A stretch of 64,000 nt of DNA from Grimontia marina (GCF_900060185.1 NZ_FIZY01000014.1:1-64000), one strand, 5' to 3'. Numbered from the stretch's first letter, positions 18,833 to 29,585 are shown. The notes: generated by a model from the letters alone, not told the origin. Numbers and translations: made by a program.

Positions 18833-19162
18833 ATGTTTATTTCTCAAGCTCATGCAGCAGCAGAAGGCGCACCACAAGGCGGCGGTATGCAGCTATTTAT
18901 CATGCTTGGCCTGTTTGCCGTTATTTTCTACTTCATGATTTACCGTCCACAGGCTAAACGTGTGAAAGAACACAAGAACCTGATGGCATCAATGGGCAAG
19001 GGCGATGAAGTTCTGACCGGTGGCGGCCTGGTGGGTAAAATTACCAAGATTTCTGATGAAAACGACTTCATCGTTATCGCACTGAGCGACAACAACGAAG
19101 TGACCATCAAAAAGGATTTTGTGACTGCTGTTCTGCCAAAAGGCACTATTCAGTCGCTGTAA
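18833..19162 (+). CDS. yajC: Sec translocase accessory subunit YajC
   Basis: The 109-residue protein has one membrane segment (about residues 20-38, F-I-M-L-G-L-F-A-V-I-F-Y-F-M-I) and the family hallmark Y-R-P-Q-x-K-R after it. A small cytoplasmic beta domain follows, with G-D-E-V-L-T-G-G-G-L-V-G-K. YajC associates with SecD and SecF in the holo-translocon. A GAGG ribosome binding site lies about 10 bases before the ATG. It sits directly before secD, as in most gammaproteobacteria. An imperfect hairpin without a T-run occupies 18757-18792 in the gap after tgt. Confidence 0.96.
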   Translation: MFISQAHAAAEGAPQGGGMQLFIMLGLFAVIFYFMIYRPQAKRVKEHKNLMASMGKGDEVLTGGGLVGKITKISDENDFIVIALSDNNEVTIKKDFVTAVLPKGTIQSL

Positions 19163-19188
19163 CCCCCTAGCCATAAAGGATCCTAGCA

Positions 19189-21042
19189 GTGCTAAACCGT
19201 TATCCTTTGTGGAAGTACATTATGGTGGTGTTGGTCATTTTTGTCGGCGCCCTTTATGCACTTCCCAATATCTACGGTGAAGATCCAGCGGTTCAAATCA
19301 CCGGGGCGCGTGGCGCCTCGGTTGATCTCTCCACACTGGACACCGTCAAATCTTCCCTCGAAAAAGATAAAATCTCTTATAAATCCATTGCGCTAGAAAA
19401 CGGCACTGTACTGGTTCGTTTCTCCGACACTGATAATCAGATTGAAGCTCGTGACGCTCTAAACAGCGAACTCAAAGAAGACGGTCTGATTGTTGCGCTT
19501 AACCTTGCTCCTGCAACGCCTGATTGGCTGGAAGCCATTGGTGCCAATCCAATGAAATTGGGTCTGGACCTCCGTGGTGGTGTGCATTTCCTGATGGAAG
19601 TGGACATGGACGCGGCAATGGAAAAACTGCTTACCCAGCAGGAAGACACCTTCCGTACTGAACTTCGTGAAGCCAAAATCCGCTATCGCGGTATCCGCGT
19701 GGGTGGTGAGGACAACATTGAAGTCATGCTGCGTAATGAAGCGGACATGGATGCTGCAGAAAGTGAACTCGCAAGACTGCACCCAGATATGGTGTTCACC
19801 ACCGATAGTGCCCGTTTTGCTGTTTCTGCGAAGTTCACTGAAGAGCGCCTTCAGGAAATCCGTAACTACGCGGTTGAGCAGAACATTACTATCCTGCGTA
19901 ACCGTGTTAACGAGCTGGGTGTTGCCGAGCCATTGGTGCAACGCCAAGGCGCAAGCCGCATCGTGGTTGAGTTACCGGGTGTTCAGGACACGGCACGTGC
20001 GAAAGAAATCTTGGGTGCGACTGCAACCCTGGAATTCCGTGAAGTGGATGACAGCGCCGATCTGGCTGCTGCGGCCGCAGGCCGTGTACCACCGGGTAGC
20101 GAAATCAAATACACCCGAGACGGTCGTCCGGTCGTGCTGAAAAAACGTGTGATTCTGGGCGGTTCAAGCATTACTGATGCGAGCTCAAGCTTCGATGAAT
20201 ACAGCCGTCCGCAGGTAAATATCTCGCTCGATAGCGACGGTGGCAGCAAAATGGCAGCGTTCAGTAAGAACAATGTCGGCAAGCTGATGGCTACTGTGTT
20301 TGCAGAATACAAAGACAGTGGCAAGCGCGATGAAAACGGAAAGGTTATCCTTTCCAAGCATGAGGAAGTGATCAACCAAGCGACGATTCAAACTGCACTG
20401 GGCCGTAACTTCCGTATCACGGGTATCGACTCTCAGGCAGAAGCGCATAACCTTGCACTGCTGCTGCGCGCAGGTGCTTTGATCGCGCCAATCTCCATTG
20501 TTGAAGAGCGCACTATCGGTCCATCTATGGGTCAACAGAACATCGATATGGGTATTAAAGCCTGTATCTGGGGTCTGCTGGCGGTCATGTTGTTCACGCT
20601 GGTTTACTACCGTCGTTTTGGCCTGTTTGCGAACTGTGCGCTGGCGGCAAACATCATCCTGATTATCGGTGTGATGTCGATGATTCCGGGCGCAACCATG
20701 ACCCTGCCGGGTATCGCAGGTATCGTTCTGACGGTCGGTATGGCAGTTGATGCCAACGTCCTTATCTTTGAGCGTATCCGTGAGGAGCTCAATGAAGGGC
20801 GTAATCCTCAGCAAGCGATCCATCAGGGCTATGCGAACGCATTCAGTACCATTGCCGATGCGAACATCACCACACTGATCACAGCAATCATTCTGTTTGC
20901 TGTGGGTACAGGCGCGGTGAAAGGCTTCGCTGTGACACTGTCGATCGGTATTCTGACATCTATGTTTACTGCAATTATCGGTACCCGTTGCCTGGTCAAC
21001 CTGGTTTACGGCGGTAAGCGCATTAACAAGCTGTCGATTTAA
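19189..21042 (+). CDS. secD: Protein translocase subunit SecD
   Basis: SecD is an RND-type inner-membrane subunit that, with SecF, uses the proton motive force to complete periplasmic release of Sec substrates. The 617 residues start at a GTG with AAGGA about 8 bases upstream, and the N-terminus [10 protein letters not shown] matches the family. An N-terminal membrane helix (about 8-28) is followed by a large periplasmic domain with L-D-L-R-G-G and the conserved [14 protein letters not shown]. Five C-terminal helices follow from about residue 450, with D-A-N-V-L-I-F-E-R. Confidence 0.98.
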   Translation: MLNRYPLWKYIMVVLVIFVGALYALPNIYGEDPAVQITGARGASVDLSTLDTVKSSLEKDKISYKSIALENGTVLVRFSDTDNQIEARDALNSELKEDGLIVALNLAPATPDWLEAIGANPMKLGLDLRGGVHFLMEVDMDAAMEKLLTQQEDTFRTELREAKIRYRGIRVGGEDNIEVMLRNEADMDAAESELARLHPDMVFTTDSARFAVSAKFTEERLQEIRNYAVEQNITILRNRVNELGVAEPLVQRQGASRIVVELPGVQDTARAKEILGATATLEFREVDDSADLAAAAAGRVPPGSEIKYTRDGRPVVLKKRVILGGSSITDASSSFDEYSRPQVNISLDSDGGSKMAAFSKNNVGKLMATVFAEYKDSGKRDENGKVILSKHEEVINQATIQTALGRNFRITGIDSQAEAHNLALLLRAGALIAPISIVEERTIGPSMGQQNIDMGIKACIWGLLAVMLFTLVYYRRFGLFANCALAANIILIIGVMSMIPGATMTLPGIAGIVLTVGMAVDANVLIFERIREELNEGRNPQQAIHQGYANAFSTIADANITTLITAIILFAVGTGAVKGFAVTLSIGILTSMFTAIIGTRCLVNLVYGGKRINKLSI

Positions 21043-21054
21043 GGAGGCATTAAG

Positions 21055-22005
21055 ATGTTTCAACTATTAAGGCCTGACTTTAGCATCGACTTTATGCGTT
21101 GGTCGAAGCCGGCGTTTTTCCTGTCACTTCTAATGATTGGCGCGTCAATTTTTAGTCTGTCTACCAAGTGGCTGAACTGGGGGCTGGACTTCACTGGCGG
21201 TACGTTGATTGAAGTGGGCTTTGAGCAGCCTGCAAACCTGCCACTGATTCGTGAGTCACTGGAAGCAAAAGGCTTTGGTGATGCTATCGTTCAGAACTTC
21301 GGTACTGCACGTGACGTGATGGTTCGCCTTCGTCCACGCGAAGATGCGCAGGGTGAGTTGCTGGGTAACCAGATTCTGGATGCCATTAAAGAAGGCACGG
21401 GTCAGGCAGTAGAAATGCGCCGTATCGAGTTTGTTGGCCCTAACGTGGGTGACGAACTGACAGAAGCGGGTGGTCTGGCGATACTGGTATCGCTAATCTG
21501 TATTCTGCTGTATGTCTCTTTGCGGTTCGAATGGCGTCTGGCGGCGGGTGCAGTTGTTTCTCTCGCACACGACGTGATTATCACGCTGGGTATCTTCTCG
21601 TTCCTGCAGATTGAAGTTGACCTGACTATTGTGGCAGCACTGTTGACGGTTGTCGGTTACTCGCTCAACGATACCATCGTTGTATACGACCGTATCCGTG
21701 AGAACTTCCGTAAGATGCGTAAAGGTGATGCGGATGAGGTCGTTAATGCCTCAGTGTCCCAGACTCTGAGCCGTACCTTGATCACATCTGGTACGACATT
21801 GTTTGTGGTTATCGCATTGTTCCTTCAGGGCGGTGCCATGATCCACGGCTTTGCGACCGCGTTGTTGATTGGTATTACCATCGGTACTTACTCGTCTATC
21901 TATGTTGCTTCTGCGCTGGCGCTCAAGTTGGGTATTACCCGCGAGCACCTGCTTCCACCGCCTCCGGTGGAAAAAGAAGGCGAAGAATTCGACGCTATGC
22001 CTTAA
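21055..22005 (+). CDS. secF: Protein translocase subunit SecF
   Basis: The partner of SecD has 316 residues and six predicted membrane helices. It has the conserved L-D-F-T-G-G-T near residue 44 and G-Y-S-L-N-D-T-I-V-V-Y-D-R-I-R-E in the fourth transmembrane region. It begins 12 bases after the secD stop with a GGAGG ribosome binding site, so the two are translated from one message. A strong terminator follows directly and ends the queA-secF cluster. Confidence 0.98.
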   Translation: MFQLLRPDFSIDFMRWSKPAFFLSLLMIGASIFSLSTKWLNWGLDFTGGTLIEVGFEQPANLPLIRESLEAKGFGDAIVQNFGTARDVMVRLRPREDAQGELLGNQILDAIKEGTGQAVEMRRIEFVGPNVGDELTEAGGLAILVSLICILLYVSLRFEWRLAAGAVVSLAHDVIITLGIFSFLQIEVDLTIVAALLTVVGYSLNDTIVVYDRIRENFRKMRKGDADEVVNASVSQTLSRTLITSGTTLFVVIALFLQGGAMIHGFATALLIGITIGTYSSIYVASALALKLGITREHLLPPPPVEKEGEEFDAMP

Positions 22006-22010
22006 CGAAA

Positions 22011-22037
22011 AACGGAGCCGATTGGCTCCGTTTTTTT
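22011..22037 (+). terminator. Intrinsic terminator of the secDF unit
   Basis: The 9-base arms 22011-22019 and 22024-22032 (AACGGAGCC and its complement) have a 4-base loop and a run of T residues. It starts 6 bases after the secF stop codon. Confidence 0.93.
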
Positions 22038-22133
22038 ATTAAAAGTCCTAGAGCCTAGGAAAAGCAGATCCTAGGAAGAGCAATAGCACTAGATATATGG
22101 TTCTAACAGCTTAAACTGCGCAGCCAACAAACA

Positions 22134-22161
22134 AAAACGGCGTCCCGAGGGACGCCGTTTT
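22134..22161. terminator. Terminator downstream of suhB
   Basis: A GC-rich stem (AAAACGGCGTCC with its complement) lies 17 bases beyond the suhB stop codon, with A/T tracts on both sides. It can end suhB on the minus strand and also back up secF termination on the plus strand. Confidence 0.88.
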
Positions 22162-22178
22162 ATTGATTCTAACGAATC

Positions 22179-22982
22179 TTATTTTTTCATCGCTTCGTTC
22201 GCGTTGTCGCGAATTTTCGCCAAAATACCTTTCAGTACTTTCGGGTTTGAGGTCACGATGTTGCCTGACTGAACGTAGTCAGTACCGCCAGCGAAGTCAG
22301 TGCAAATTGCACCAGCTTCACGGGCAATCAATTCACCTGCAGCGATATCCCAAGGTTTCAGGCCCAGCTCAAAGAAACCATCAACGCGGCCAGCAGCTAC
22401 GTAGCAAAGGTCAAGAGCAGCAGAGCCAGTGCGGCGGAAGTCAGCACACTCAACAAACAGTGCACTAACGACTTTGATGAAGCCTTCAGAGTGTTGTTTA
22501 GCTTTGAACGGGAAGCCAGTTGCCAGAACGGTACCGTTCAGATCTTTCGCAACGCCTACACGGATACGCTTACTGTTCAGCTGCGCGCCTGCGCCACGCT
22601 GAGCAGAGAAAAGCTCGTTACGGATTGGATCGTAAACACACGCAACTTCGGTACGGCCTTTAATGCGCAGGGCAATAGACACAGAGAAGTGCGGGAAACT
22701 TTTAACGAAGTTAGTGGTGCCATCCAGTGGGTCGATGATCCATTGGTAATCAGTGTCTTTACCTGCAACCACACCGGCTTCTTCAGTCACGATGTTGTGT
22801 TCAGGGTAAGACTTCTTGATTACGTCGATAATGATTTGCTCAGCTGCTTTGTCGATATTAGTAACAAAGTCGTTAGAACCTTTCTGAGTGGTTTCAACGT
22901 TATCAGAGTTCTCTGCAGATTTAGCGATGAAGTCGCCCGCCTTTCGCGCAGCGCGAATGGCGATATTTAGCATAGGATGCAT
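22179..22982 (-). CDS. suhB: Inositol-1-monophosphatase family protein SuhB
   Basis: The 267-residue protein is a magnesium-dependent inositol monophosphatase. In E. coli it also acts as a ribosomal RNA antitermination and maturation factor. The metal-binding motifs are present: G-S-N-D-F-V-T-N-I-D, the conserved E-E of T-E-E-A-G, W-I-I-D-P-L-D-G-T-T-N-F, and the C-terminal W-D-I-A-A-G. It is transcribed alone on the minus strand, divergent from trmJ across about 185 bases. Divergent suhB and trmJ next to the isc operon is the usual arrangement in this group. Confidence 0.96.
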   Translation of the reverse strand: MHPMLNIAIRAARKAGDFIAKSAENSDNVETTQKGSNDFVTNIDKAAEQIIIDVIKKSYPEHNIVTEEAGVVAGKDTDYQWIIDPLDGTTNFVKSFPHFSVSIALRIKGRTEVACVYDPIRNELFSAQRGAGAQLNSKRIRVGVAKDLNGTVLATGFPFKAKQHSEGFIKVVSALFVECADFRRTGSAALDLCYVAAGRVDGFFELGLKPWDIAAGELIAREAGAICTDFAGGTDYVQSGNIVTSNPKVLKGILAKIRDNANEAMKK

Positions 22983-23166
22983 ACGATTTTCCCAACGGAT
23001 GTTAAAGAACGAAAAGCGGCGGCGAGTATATCAGAGCTGGACCAAAAGGGAAGCGGTTATTTTTTGCTCACTCGCCTTTTCTGGAAGGTCGTAAAAAGGG
23101 TAAAACAAAAGCGGTTGTGTTAGAATCCGGCGGTTTTTCTTCCTAAAATAATTCAGTGATAGCGAA

Positions 23167-23898
23167 ATGTTAGAAAATATTCGAATTGTGCTGGTGGGTA
23201 CCACGCATTCAGGCAACATTGGTTCGGCGGCTCGCGCAATGAAAGTGATGGGTCTGAAACACATGATACTGGTCGCTCCTGAATGTACAGTCGATGGGCA
23301 AGCGATAGCGCTTGCAGCCGGTGCCAGTGATATTGCTAACAACGCACGTATCGTTGATTCCGTTGAAGAGGCGGTTGCCGATTGTGGTCTGGTGATCGGA
23401 ACCAGCGCCCGTAACCGTTCGCTAGAATGGCCAATGCTGGACTCCCGCGAGTGTGGCGTAAAAGCGATTGAAGAAGCAGCCCAATACCCAGTGGCATTTG
23501 TCTTTGGCCGTGAACGAACCGGCCTGACAAACGATGAGCTTCAGGCGTGTCACTTCCATGTGGCTATTCCTGCTAATCCGGATTACAGCTCGCTGAACCT
23601 TGCTATGGCGGTACAGACCCTTTGTTACGAAGCGCGTATGGCTTGGCTTGATAGTCAGGCTTATAAAGGGGAAGTGAAAGAACAACCTTATCCATTGGCT
23701 GAAGATCTAGAGCGCTTTTACGCTCACCTTGAACAGGTTTTAGAGACGACGGGCTTTATCAATAAATCCCACCCAGGCATGGTGATGACCAAATTACGCC
23801 GCCTGTTCAACCGTGCAAGACCGGAAAGTCAGGAACTGAATATTCTTCGCGGTGTGCTGTCATCAGTTGAAAAACAACACAAAGATAAGCAAAGATGA
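23167..23898 (+). CDS. trmJ: tRNA (cytidine/uridine-2'-O-)-methyltransferase TrmJ
   Basis: This SPOUT-class methyltransferase 2'-O-methylates position 32 of tRNAs. In the 243 residues the knot-fold motifs are clear: [13 protein letters not shown] near the start, [10 protein letters not shown] (about residue 117), and [12 protein letters not shown] for cofactor binding. The ATG at 23167 gives the standard N-terminus [10 protein letters not shown]. It lies upstream of iscR, as in E. coli, but the isc promoter in the 110-base gap makes it a separate unit. Confidence 0.96.
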   Translation: MLENIRIVLVGTTHSGNIGSAARAMKVMGLKHMILVAPECTVDGQAIALAAGASDIANNARIVDSVEEAVADCGLVIGTSARNRSLEWPMLDSRECGVKAIEEAAQYPVAFVFGRERTGLTNDELQACHFHVAIPANPDYSSLNLAMAVQTLCYEARMAWLDSQAYKGEVKEQPYPLAEDLERFYAHLEQVLETTGFINKSHPGMVMTKLRRLFNRARPESQELNILRGVLSSVEKQHKDKQR

Positions 23899-23944
23899 CC
23901 ACTTTAAAATTGTGGTTAAAAGCCTGACTAAAATGGTAGGTTAA

Positions 23945-23977
23945 ATACTTGACCACTTTAGTCGGGTATGTCAGACT
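23945..23977 (+). promoter_or_regulatory. iscR promoter with type 1 IscR binding site
   Basis: Bases 23945-23969 match the published type 1 IscR consensus (ATASYYGACT, then RwwwYAGTC, then RRSTAT) at nearly every position. The -35 hexamer TTGACC (23949-23954) lies within it, with a weak -10 (CAGACT, 23972-23977) 17 bases on. Bound [2Fe-2S]-IscR would block RNA polymerase and give feedback repression of the operon. A weaker partial site may precede it near 23926-23944. Confidence 0.85.
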
Positions 23978-24008
23978 CATTTCATTACTCGCTCACAGGT
24001 AGGATGTT

Positions 24009-24533
24009 ATGAGACTGACTTCGAAAGGCAGATATGCCGTCACAGCGATGCTCGATGTCGCGCTACACTCCGAGATGGGGCCTGTGCCTCTCGCCGATAT
24101 TTCAGAGCGTCAAGGGATCTCTCTGTCATATCTGGAGCAACTTTTCTCCCGCCTTCGTAAAGCAGGCTTGGTGTCTAGTGTACGTGGTCCAGGTGGCGGT
24201 TATCGACTCGGTGTTAATGCAAATGAAATTGCAGTCGGCATGGTGATTGCCGCTGTTGATGAATCGGTAGATGCGACCAAGTGTCAGGGCAAAGGCGATT
24301 GCCAAGGCGGAACACGCTGCCTTACGCACACGCTATGGCGTGACCTTAGCTCCCGTATCAGCAGCTTTTTGAATGACATTACGCTTGGCGAACTTATGCA
24401 AGACAACGAAGTCAAGCATGTCGCGGATCGTCAGGACTCCTCACTTGAGTCCTCAACAATTGTTAGGCATGGTTTAAACTCCAGTGGCAGTGAAAAGCCA
24501 GCCACCACTTTGGGTGTGAATTTTCGCTCGTAG
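24009..24533 (+). CDS. iscR: Iron-sulfur cluster transcriptional regulator IscR
   Basis: IscR is an Rrf2-family repressor that senses iron-sulfur status. The 174 residues have an N-terminal winged helix ([14 protein letters not shown]) and the cluster ligands C92, C98 and C104 in [14 protein letters not shown], with the following histidine. The C-terminal tail is somewhat longer and variable. It is the first gene of the isc operon and probably represses it through the site overlapping its own promoter. Confidence 0.97.
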   Translation: MRLTSKGRYAVTAMLDVALHSEMGPVPLADISERQGISLSYLEQLFSRLRKAGLVSSVRGPGGGYRLGVNANEIAVGMVIAAVDESVDATKCQGKGDCQGGTRCLTHTLWRDLSSRISSFLNDITLGELMQDNEVKHVADRQDSSLESSTIVRHGLNSSGSEKPATTLGVNFRS

Positions 24534-24563
24534 TTAGATGTGCCGGAGTACTTGGAGACACAA

Positions 24564-25778
24564 ATGAAATTGCCAATCTATTTTGATTATTCAGCGACAT
24601 GCCCAGTGGATCCGCGTGTTGCAGAAAAGATGATGCAGTACCTGACCCTTGATGGTTGTTTCGGTAACCCAGCATCCCGTTCGCACCGTTTTGGCTGGCA
24701 GGCGGAAGAGGCGGTAGATACTGCCCGTGAAAACATCGCCAACTACCTTAACGCTGACCCTCGAGAGATCGTGTTCACTTCTGGTGCAACAGAATCTGAC
24801 AACCTGGCAATTAAGGGTGTGGCGCATTTCTATGGTAAGAAAGGTAAGCACATCATCACCTGTAAAACTGAGCACAAAGCTGTATTGGACCCATGCCGTC
24901 AGCTGGAGCGTGAAGGTTTTGAAGTGACATACCTTGAGCCAGAGTCAAACGGTATTGTCGATCTAAACAAGCTGGCTGACGCGATTCGCGAAGACACCAT
25001 TCTTGTTTCTATTATGCACGTGAACAACGAAATCGGCGTGGTTCAGGATATTGCTGCGATCGGCGAGCTGTGTCGTGAGCGTAAAGTCGTATTCCACGTT
25101 GATGCGGCTCAATCTATCGGCAAACTGCCTCTGGACACTCAGGAAATCAAAGTTGACCTGATTTCGATGAGCGCGCACAAAGCATACGGTCCTAAAGGTA
25201 TCGGTGCTCTGTATGTTCGTCGTAAGCCACGCATTCGTCTAGAAGCGCAAATGCACGGTGGTGGTCATGAGCGCGGTTTCCGTTCTGGTACTCTGCCAAC
25301 TCACCAAATCGTAGGCATGGGTGAAGCTTTCCGTATCGCGAAAGAAGAACTTGAGAAGGACACGGCGCATTCTCTGGCATTACGTAACCGTTTCTACGAC
25401 GGTGTGAAAGATCTGGAAGCTGTTTATGTGAATGGCGATCTGGATCAGCGCGTTGCATCAAACCTAAATGTGAGTTTTGCTTTCGTTGAAGGTGAATCAT
25501 TGTTGATGGCGCTGAAAGATCTGGCTGTTTCTTCGGGTTCTGCATGTACATCTGCCAGCCTGGAACCTTCGTATGTACTTCGTGCACTGGGTCTTGATGA
25601 CGAATTAGCACACAGCTCAATCCGTTTCTCATTCGGCCGTTTCACGACAGAGGAAGAAGTGGACTACGCGGTTGAACAAGTACGCCAAGCGGTGACCAAG
25701 CTACGCGAAATGTCACCACTGTGGGATATGTACAAAGAAGGTATTGATTTAAGCACTGTAGAGTGGGCACACCACTAA
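24564..25778 (+). CDS. iscS: Cysteine desulfurase IscS
   Basis: IscS is a pyridoxal-phosphate enzyme that takes sulfur from cysteine for iron-sulfur clusters and thiolated tRNAs. I choose the ATG at 24564 (TTGGAG upstream), giving 404 residues and the family start M-K-L-P-I-Y. A GTG 24 bases earlier is in frame but not conserved. Lysine 206 ([10 protein letters not shown]) binds the cofactor. C328 in [13 protein letters not shown] is the persulfide cysteine. The C-terminal W-A-H-H is intact. Confidence 0.98.
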   Translation: MKLPIYFDYSATCPVDPRVAEKMMQYLTLDGCFGNPASRSHRFGWQAEEAVDTARENIANYLNADPREIVFTSGATESDNLAIKGVAHFYGKKGKHIITCKTEHKAVLDPCRQLEREGFEVTYLEPESNGIVDLNKLADAIREDTILVSIMHVNNEIGVVQDIAAIGELCRERKVVFHVDAAQSIGKLPLDTQEIKVDLISMSAHKAYGPKGIGALYVRRKPRIRLEAQMHGGGHERGFRSGTLPTHQIVGMGEAFRIAKEELEKDTAHSLALRNRFYDGVKDLEAVYVNGDLDQRVASNLNVSFAFVEGESLLMALKDLAVSSGSACTSASLEPSYVLRALGLDDELAHSSIRFSFGRFTTEEEVDYAVEQVRQAVTKLREMSPLWDMYKEGIDLSTVEWAHH

Positions 25779-25805
25779 GCGGTTCAGGGTTTTGAGGATA
25801 AGATC

Positions 25806-26189
25806 ATGGCTTACAGCGAAAAAGTAATCGATCATTATGAAAATCCACGTAACGTGGGTGGTTTTGACAAAAACGATCCAAACGTAGGTAGTGGTATGGT
25901 TGGTGCACCAGCGTGTGGTGACGTGATGAAACTGCAAATCAAGGTAAACGAGCAAGGCATCATTGAAGATGCGAAGTTTAAAACCTACGGTTGTGGTTCG
26001 GCGATCGCGTCGAGCTCACTTGTCACTGAGTGGGTGAAAGGCAAGTCTCTGGACGAAGCTGCGGCAATCAAGAATGCTGAAATTGCAGAAGAGCTGGAGC
26101 TTCCTCCTGTGAAGGTTCACTGCTCAATTCTCGCGGAAGATGCTATCAAAGCAGCAGTAAGCGATTATAAGAAAAAACACGAAGCTTAA
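25806..26189 (+). CDS. iscU: Iron-sulfur cluster scaffold protein IscU
   Basis: IscU assembles [2Fe-2S] clusters with IscS and hands them on with HscA/HscB help. The 127 residues contain the three ligand cysteines: C37 in P-A-C-G-D-V-M, the C-G-S-A-I-A cysteine, and the one in V-H-C-S-I-L-A. The L-P-P-V-K motif recognised by HscA lies just before the last. Gene order and spacing (27 bases after iscS) are standard. Confidence 0.98.
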   Translation: MAYSEKVIDHYENPRNVGGFDKNDPNVGSGMVGAPACGDVMKLQIKVNEQGIIEDAKFKTYGCGSAIASSSLVTEWVKGKSLDEAAAIKNAEIAEELELPPVKVHCSILAEDAIKAAVSDYKKKHEA

Positions 26190-26214
26190 TACGATTTAAA
26201 GGGTTGTTGTACAT

Positions 26215-26544
26215 ATGGCCATTACTATGACTGACGCGGCGGCATTACGCGTTCGCACCTTCTTGGAAAACCGCGGAAAAGGCATCGGCCTTCGCTTGGG
26301 TGTTCGCACGTCAGGCTGCTCGGGAATGGCTTATGTACTGGAATTTGTTGATGAGCTCCAGGAAGAAGATGAAGTATTCGACTTTGAGCAATACGGCGTA
26401 AAAGTGATTGTCGACAGTAAAAGTCTCTTGTACTTAGATGGTACCGAGCTTGATTTTACTAAAGAAGGCTTAAACGAAGGCTTCCAGTTCAATAACCCTA
26501 ACGTAAGCAGCGAGTGTGGTTGCGGCGAAAGCTTTAACGTTTAA
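26215..26544 (+). CDS. iscA: A-type iron-sulfur carrier IscA
   Basis: The 109-residue A-type carrier has its cluster-binding cysteines in S-G-C-S-G-M-A-Y and in the C-terminal E-C-G-C-G-E-S-F. It delivers clusters to apoproteins, mainly [4Fe-4S] targets in E. coli. It follows iscU by 25 bases in the isc operon. Confidence 0.97.
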   Translation: MAITMTDAAALRVRTFLENRGKGIGLRLGVRTSGCSGMAYVLEFVDELQEEDEVFDFEQYGVKVIVDSKSLLYLDGTELDFTKEGLNEGFQFNNPNVSSECGCGESFNV

Positions 26545-26557
26545 CTCGTGAGATGAT

Positions 26558-27073
26558 ATGAATCATTTCGAACTATTTGGGCTATCATCGCAGTTTGAAC
26601 TAGATGGTAGCTCTCTTTCTTCGCAGTTTCGCGAACTCCAACGACGTTTCCATCCGGATAAATTTGCCACTGCATCCGAGCAGGATCGCTTGCTTGCTGT
26701 GCAGAAAGCTGCGCAAATCAACGACGCTTATCAAACGCTGATCGATCCGGTACGCCGTGCAGAATACCTTCTCTCTCTCAATGGCGTAGAACTGCGCGAT
26801 GAGCAGCAGACCATGCAAGATCCTGAGTTCTTAATGCAGCAAATGGAGCTGCGAGAAGAGCTGGAAGAGATTGCAGACAGCGATGAGCCGGATGTATTGT
26901 TGTTTGACTTTGAACAAGGTGTTGAGAAACTCCATAAAGCCTTGCTGGCCGAATTGAAAGAACAATTAAATGGCGGGCGTTGGCAGGATGCGGCAACAAG
27001 TGTCCGCAAGCTGAAGTTCTTGGTCAAACTCAAACAAGAAATCGAACGAATCGAAGATCGGCTGCTGGGTTAA
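26558..27073 (+). CDS. hscB: Fe-S co-chaperone HscB
   Basis: This J-domain co-chaperone brings IscU to HscA and stimulates its ATPase. The 171 residues start with M-N-H-F-E-L-F-G-L and carry the J-domain H-P-D at residues 32-34 (R-R-F-H-P-D-K-F). A C-terminal helical domain contacts IscU. It lies 13 bases after iscA and about 30 bases before hscA. Confidence 0.97.
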   Translation: MNHFELFGLSSQFELDGSSLSSQFRELQRRFHPDKFATASEQDRLLAVQKAAQINDAYQTLIDPVRRAEYLLSLNGVELRDEQQTMQDPEFLMQQMELREELEEIADSDEPDVLLFDFEQGVEKLHKALLAELKEQLNGGRWQDAATSVRKLKFLVKLKQEIERIEDRLLG

Positions 27074-27105
27074 CACAGTACGCTGATCAGGCTACAGGAA
27101 CCAAC

Positions 27106-28953
27106 ATGGCACTGTTACAAATTGCAGAACCTGGTCAGAGTGCTGCACCGCATGAACACAAGCTTGCGGTGGGCATTGACCTAGGGACTACTAACACCCT
27201 CGTGGCCTCTGTTCGCAGCGGTACCGCGAGCACACTCAATGATTTAGACGGCCGAGCGCTGATCCCTTCTGTGGTTCATTATGGTGAAAATGTCACAGTC
27301 GGATACGCAGCGAAAGCGATGTCCGAAACTGATAGCGCAAACACGGTTTCTTCCGTCAAACGCATGATGGGCCGCTCACTGGCTGACGTTCAATCGCGTT
27401 ATCCCAAACTTCCTTATGAACTGTCTGCCTCTGACAATGGTTTACCACTGATCAACACCCGTGCAGGGAAGAAAAACCCAATCGAAGTTTCTGCGGATAT
27501 CCTCCGTGCCGTAAATGCGCGTGCAGAAGAAGCGTTGGGTGGCGAATTGGAAGGTGTGGTTATTACCGTTCCAGCTTACTTTGATGATGCGCAGCGCGCA
27601 GGAACCAAAGATGCCGCAAAGTTTGCTGGTCTAAAAGTACTTCGCCTTCTTAACGAGCCAACAGCTGCCGCGATTGCTTACGGTCTGGATTCCGGTCAGG
27701 AAGGTGTGATTGCGGTATACGATCTTGGCGGCGGTACCTTCGATATCTCTATTCTCCGTCTTTCAAAAGGCGTGTTTGAAGTGCTTTCTACGGGCGGTGA
27801 TTCAGCACTGGGTGGTGACGATTTTGACCACCTGGTTGCAGATTGGATTTCCGATCAGGCAGGATTTGGGGCGCTTTCCGGTGATGACCGCGCGCGTTTG
27901 ATGAATGCCGCAAACAGCACAAAAGTTGCTTTAAGCGCAAGCGATGTCGCAGATATTGATGTGCTGGATTGGAAAGGCACATTGAGTCGCGAACAGTTCG
28001 ACGATCTTATTGGCGCTCTAGTAAAGAAAACTCTGTTGTCTTGTCGCCGCGCACTGAAAGATGCTGGCGTTTCTGCTGAAGAAGTGCTGGAAGTGGTGAT
28101 GGTGGGGGGGTCTACCCGCGTACCACTGGTTCGCGAAAAAGTGGGAGAGTTTTTTGGCCGCACGCCGCTGACCAATATTGATCCGGACAAAGTGGTTGCC
28201 ATTGGTGCTGCCACACAGGCAGACATTCTGGTCGGTAATAAGCCGGATGGTGAAATGCTGTTGCTGGACGTGATCCCACTGTCTTTGGGTATTGAAACTA
28301 TGGGCGGCCTGGTAGAGAAAATCATTCCACGCAATACCACTATCCCTGTTGCGCGTGCGCAGGAGTTCACTACGTTCAAAGACGGTCAGACAGGCATGAA
28401 GGTACATGTGCTTCAGGGCGAACGCGAAATGGTTGACGATTGTCGTTCATTGGCCGATTTCACCCTGAAAGGCATTCCGCCTATGGCTGCTGGTGCGGCA
28501 CATATCAGGGTGACTTATCAGGTTGATGCCGATGGCCTGCTGTCGGTCACCGCAATGGAAAAGAGCACCGAGGTGCAGGCGTCAATTCAGGTGAAACCAT
28601 CGTACGGCCTGAGCGATACCGAAATTGCCGATATGATCAAATCATCGTTCACCCATGCTCAGGACGACAAAGATGCCCGTTATCTAGCGGAGCAACGTGT
28701 CGAAGCAGACCGCGTGATTGAAGGCCTTCTGGTTGCGATGCAAGCAGACGGAGAAGCCTTGCTGTCTGACGAAGAGCAGCAAGCGTTGGTGAAAGCGATT
28801 GAAGCGCTGATTGCGCTGCGCAACGGTGATGATGCTGCCGCGATTGAACAAGGCATCAAAGATACAGATAAAGCGAGTCAGGAGTTTGCCTCACGTCGTA
28901 TGGACAAATCCATTCGTGAAGCACTGGCTGGCCATTCCATTGACGAGGTTTAA
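27106..28953 (+). CDS. hscA: Fe-S chaperone HscA (Hsp70 family)
   Basis: This specialised Hsp70 releases clusters from IscU. The ATG at 27106 (AGGA upstream) gives 615 residues and the family start [10 protein letters not shown]. The frame is open 42 codons further but overlaps hscB there without conservation. Nucleotide-binding motifs [10 protein letters not shown] and [11 protein letters not shown] are present, followed by a substrate-binding domain with a helical lid. The fdx start codon lies 2 bases after its stop. Confidence 0.98.
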   Translation: MALLQIAEPGQSAAPHEHKLAVGIDLGTTNTLVASVRSGTASTLNDLDGRALIPSVVHYGENVTVGYAAKAMSETDSANTVSSVKRMMGRSLADVQSRYPKLPYELSASDNGLPLINTRAGKKNPIEVSADILRAVNARAEEALGGELEGVVITVPAYFDDAQRAGTKDAAKFAGLKVLRLLNEPTAAAIAYGLDSGQEGVIAVYDLGGGTFDISILRLSKGVFEVLSTGGDSALGGDDFDHLVADWISDQAGFGALSGDDRARLMNAANSTKVALSASDVADIDVLDWKGTLSREQFDDLIGALVKKTLLSCRRALKDAGVSAEEVLEVVMVGGSTRVPLVREKVGEFFGRTPLTNIDPDKVVAIGAATQADILVGNKPDGEMLLLDVIPLSLGIETMGGLVEKIIPRNTTIPVARAQEFTTFKDGQTGMKVHVLQGEREMVDDCRSLADFTLKGIPPMAAGAAHIRVTYQVDADGLLSVTAMEKSTEVQASIQVKPSYGLSDTEIADMIKSSFTHAQDDKDARYLAEQRVEADRVIEGLLVAMQADGEALLSDEEQQALVKAIEALIALRNGDDAAAIEQGIKDTDKASQEFASRRMDKSIREALAGHSIDEV

Positions 28954-28955
28954 AC

Positions 28956-29294
28956 ATGCCAAAGATTGTTGTTCTACCACACCAGGATCTCTGCCCAGAA
29001 GGCGCGGTGTTGGAAGCAAAAGCCGGTGACACTGTGCTGGACGTTGCGCTGCGTAACGGTATTGCGATTGAACATGCCTGTGAAAAGTCGTGCGCTTGTA
29101 CGACCTGCCACGTTGTGATCCGCGAAGGATTTGATTCTCTGGATGAGAGTGACGAGCTGGAAGATGATATGCTGGATAAGGCATGGGGTCTGGAACCTGA
29201 ATCACGCTTGGGCTGTCAGGCAAAAGTGGCTGATGAAGATCTGGTGGTAGAAATTCCACGTTATACTCTGAACCACGCGGCAGAAAATCACTAA
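28956..29294 (+). CDS. fdx: [2Fe-2S] ferredoxin Fdx of the isc operon
   Basis: This 112-residue adrenodoxin-type ferredoxin supplies electrons for cluster assembly. Ligands C42, C48, C51 and C87 are present in [10 protein letters not shown] and L-G-C-Q-A, with a non-ligand C46 as in related isc ferredoxins. It is tightly coupled to hscA (2-base gap) and is followed by iscX. Confidence 0.97.
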   Translation: MPKIVVLPHQDLCPEGAVLEAKAGDTVLDVALRNGIAIEHACEKSCACTTCHVVIREGFDSLDESDELEDDMLDKAWGLEPESRLGCQAKVADEDLVVEIPRYTLNHAAENH

Positions 29295-29313
29295 TCTTAT
29301 AAGGGGCAAGACT

Positions 29314-29514
29314 ATGAGCCTGACATGGACTGATTCGCGAGATATCGCGATCGAGCTGGTAGAAAAATTCCCTGAAACCGATCCGAAAACGGTGCGCTTT
29401 ACCGACTTGCACCGTTGGGTGACGGAGCTTGAAGACTTCTCAGACGACCCAAATCGCTCCAATGAGAAGATCTTAGAGGCAATCATCCTGTGCTGGATGG
29501 AAGAAATGGATTAA
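29314..29514 (+). CDS. iscX: Fe-S assembly protein IscX
   Basis: This small acidic 66-residue protein starts [12 protein letters not shown] and contains the family D-L-H-R-W-V. It ends W-M-E-E-M-D. IscX binds IscS and tunes its activity in relation to iron. It is the last isc gene and has an AAGGGG ribosome binding site and a terminator about 45 bases after its stop. Confidence 0.96.
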   Translation: MSLTWTDSRDIAIELVEKFPETDPKTVRFTDLHRWVTELEDFSDDPNRSNEKILEAIILCWMEEMD

Positions 29515-29558
29515 AGCCCTTGTTTTACGCCAGTAAAGCAGGCAGATTGAGACTATTC

Positions 29559-29585
29559 AAGCGGGCATGATGCCCGCTTTGTTTT
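29559..29585 (+). terminator. Terminator of the isc operon
   Basis: The 9-base arms AAGCGGGCA (29559-29567) and its complement (29571-29579) with a 3-base loop are followed by GTTTTA. It lies between iscX and pepB, so pepB has its own promoter or depends on read-through. Confidence 0.85.

Noticed and set aside
22050-22076. Repeated CCTAGGAA at about 22057 and 22072
   Set aside because: Only two short copies between two terminators, with no sign of a mobile element or attachment site.
26980-27105. Longer HscA start within hscB
   Set aside because: The extra 42 codons overlap hscB in another frame. The ATG at 27106 gives the conserved N-terminus.
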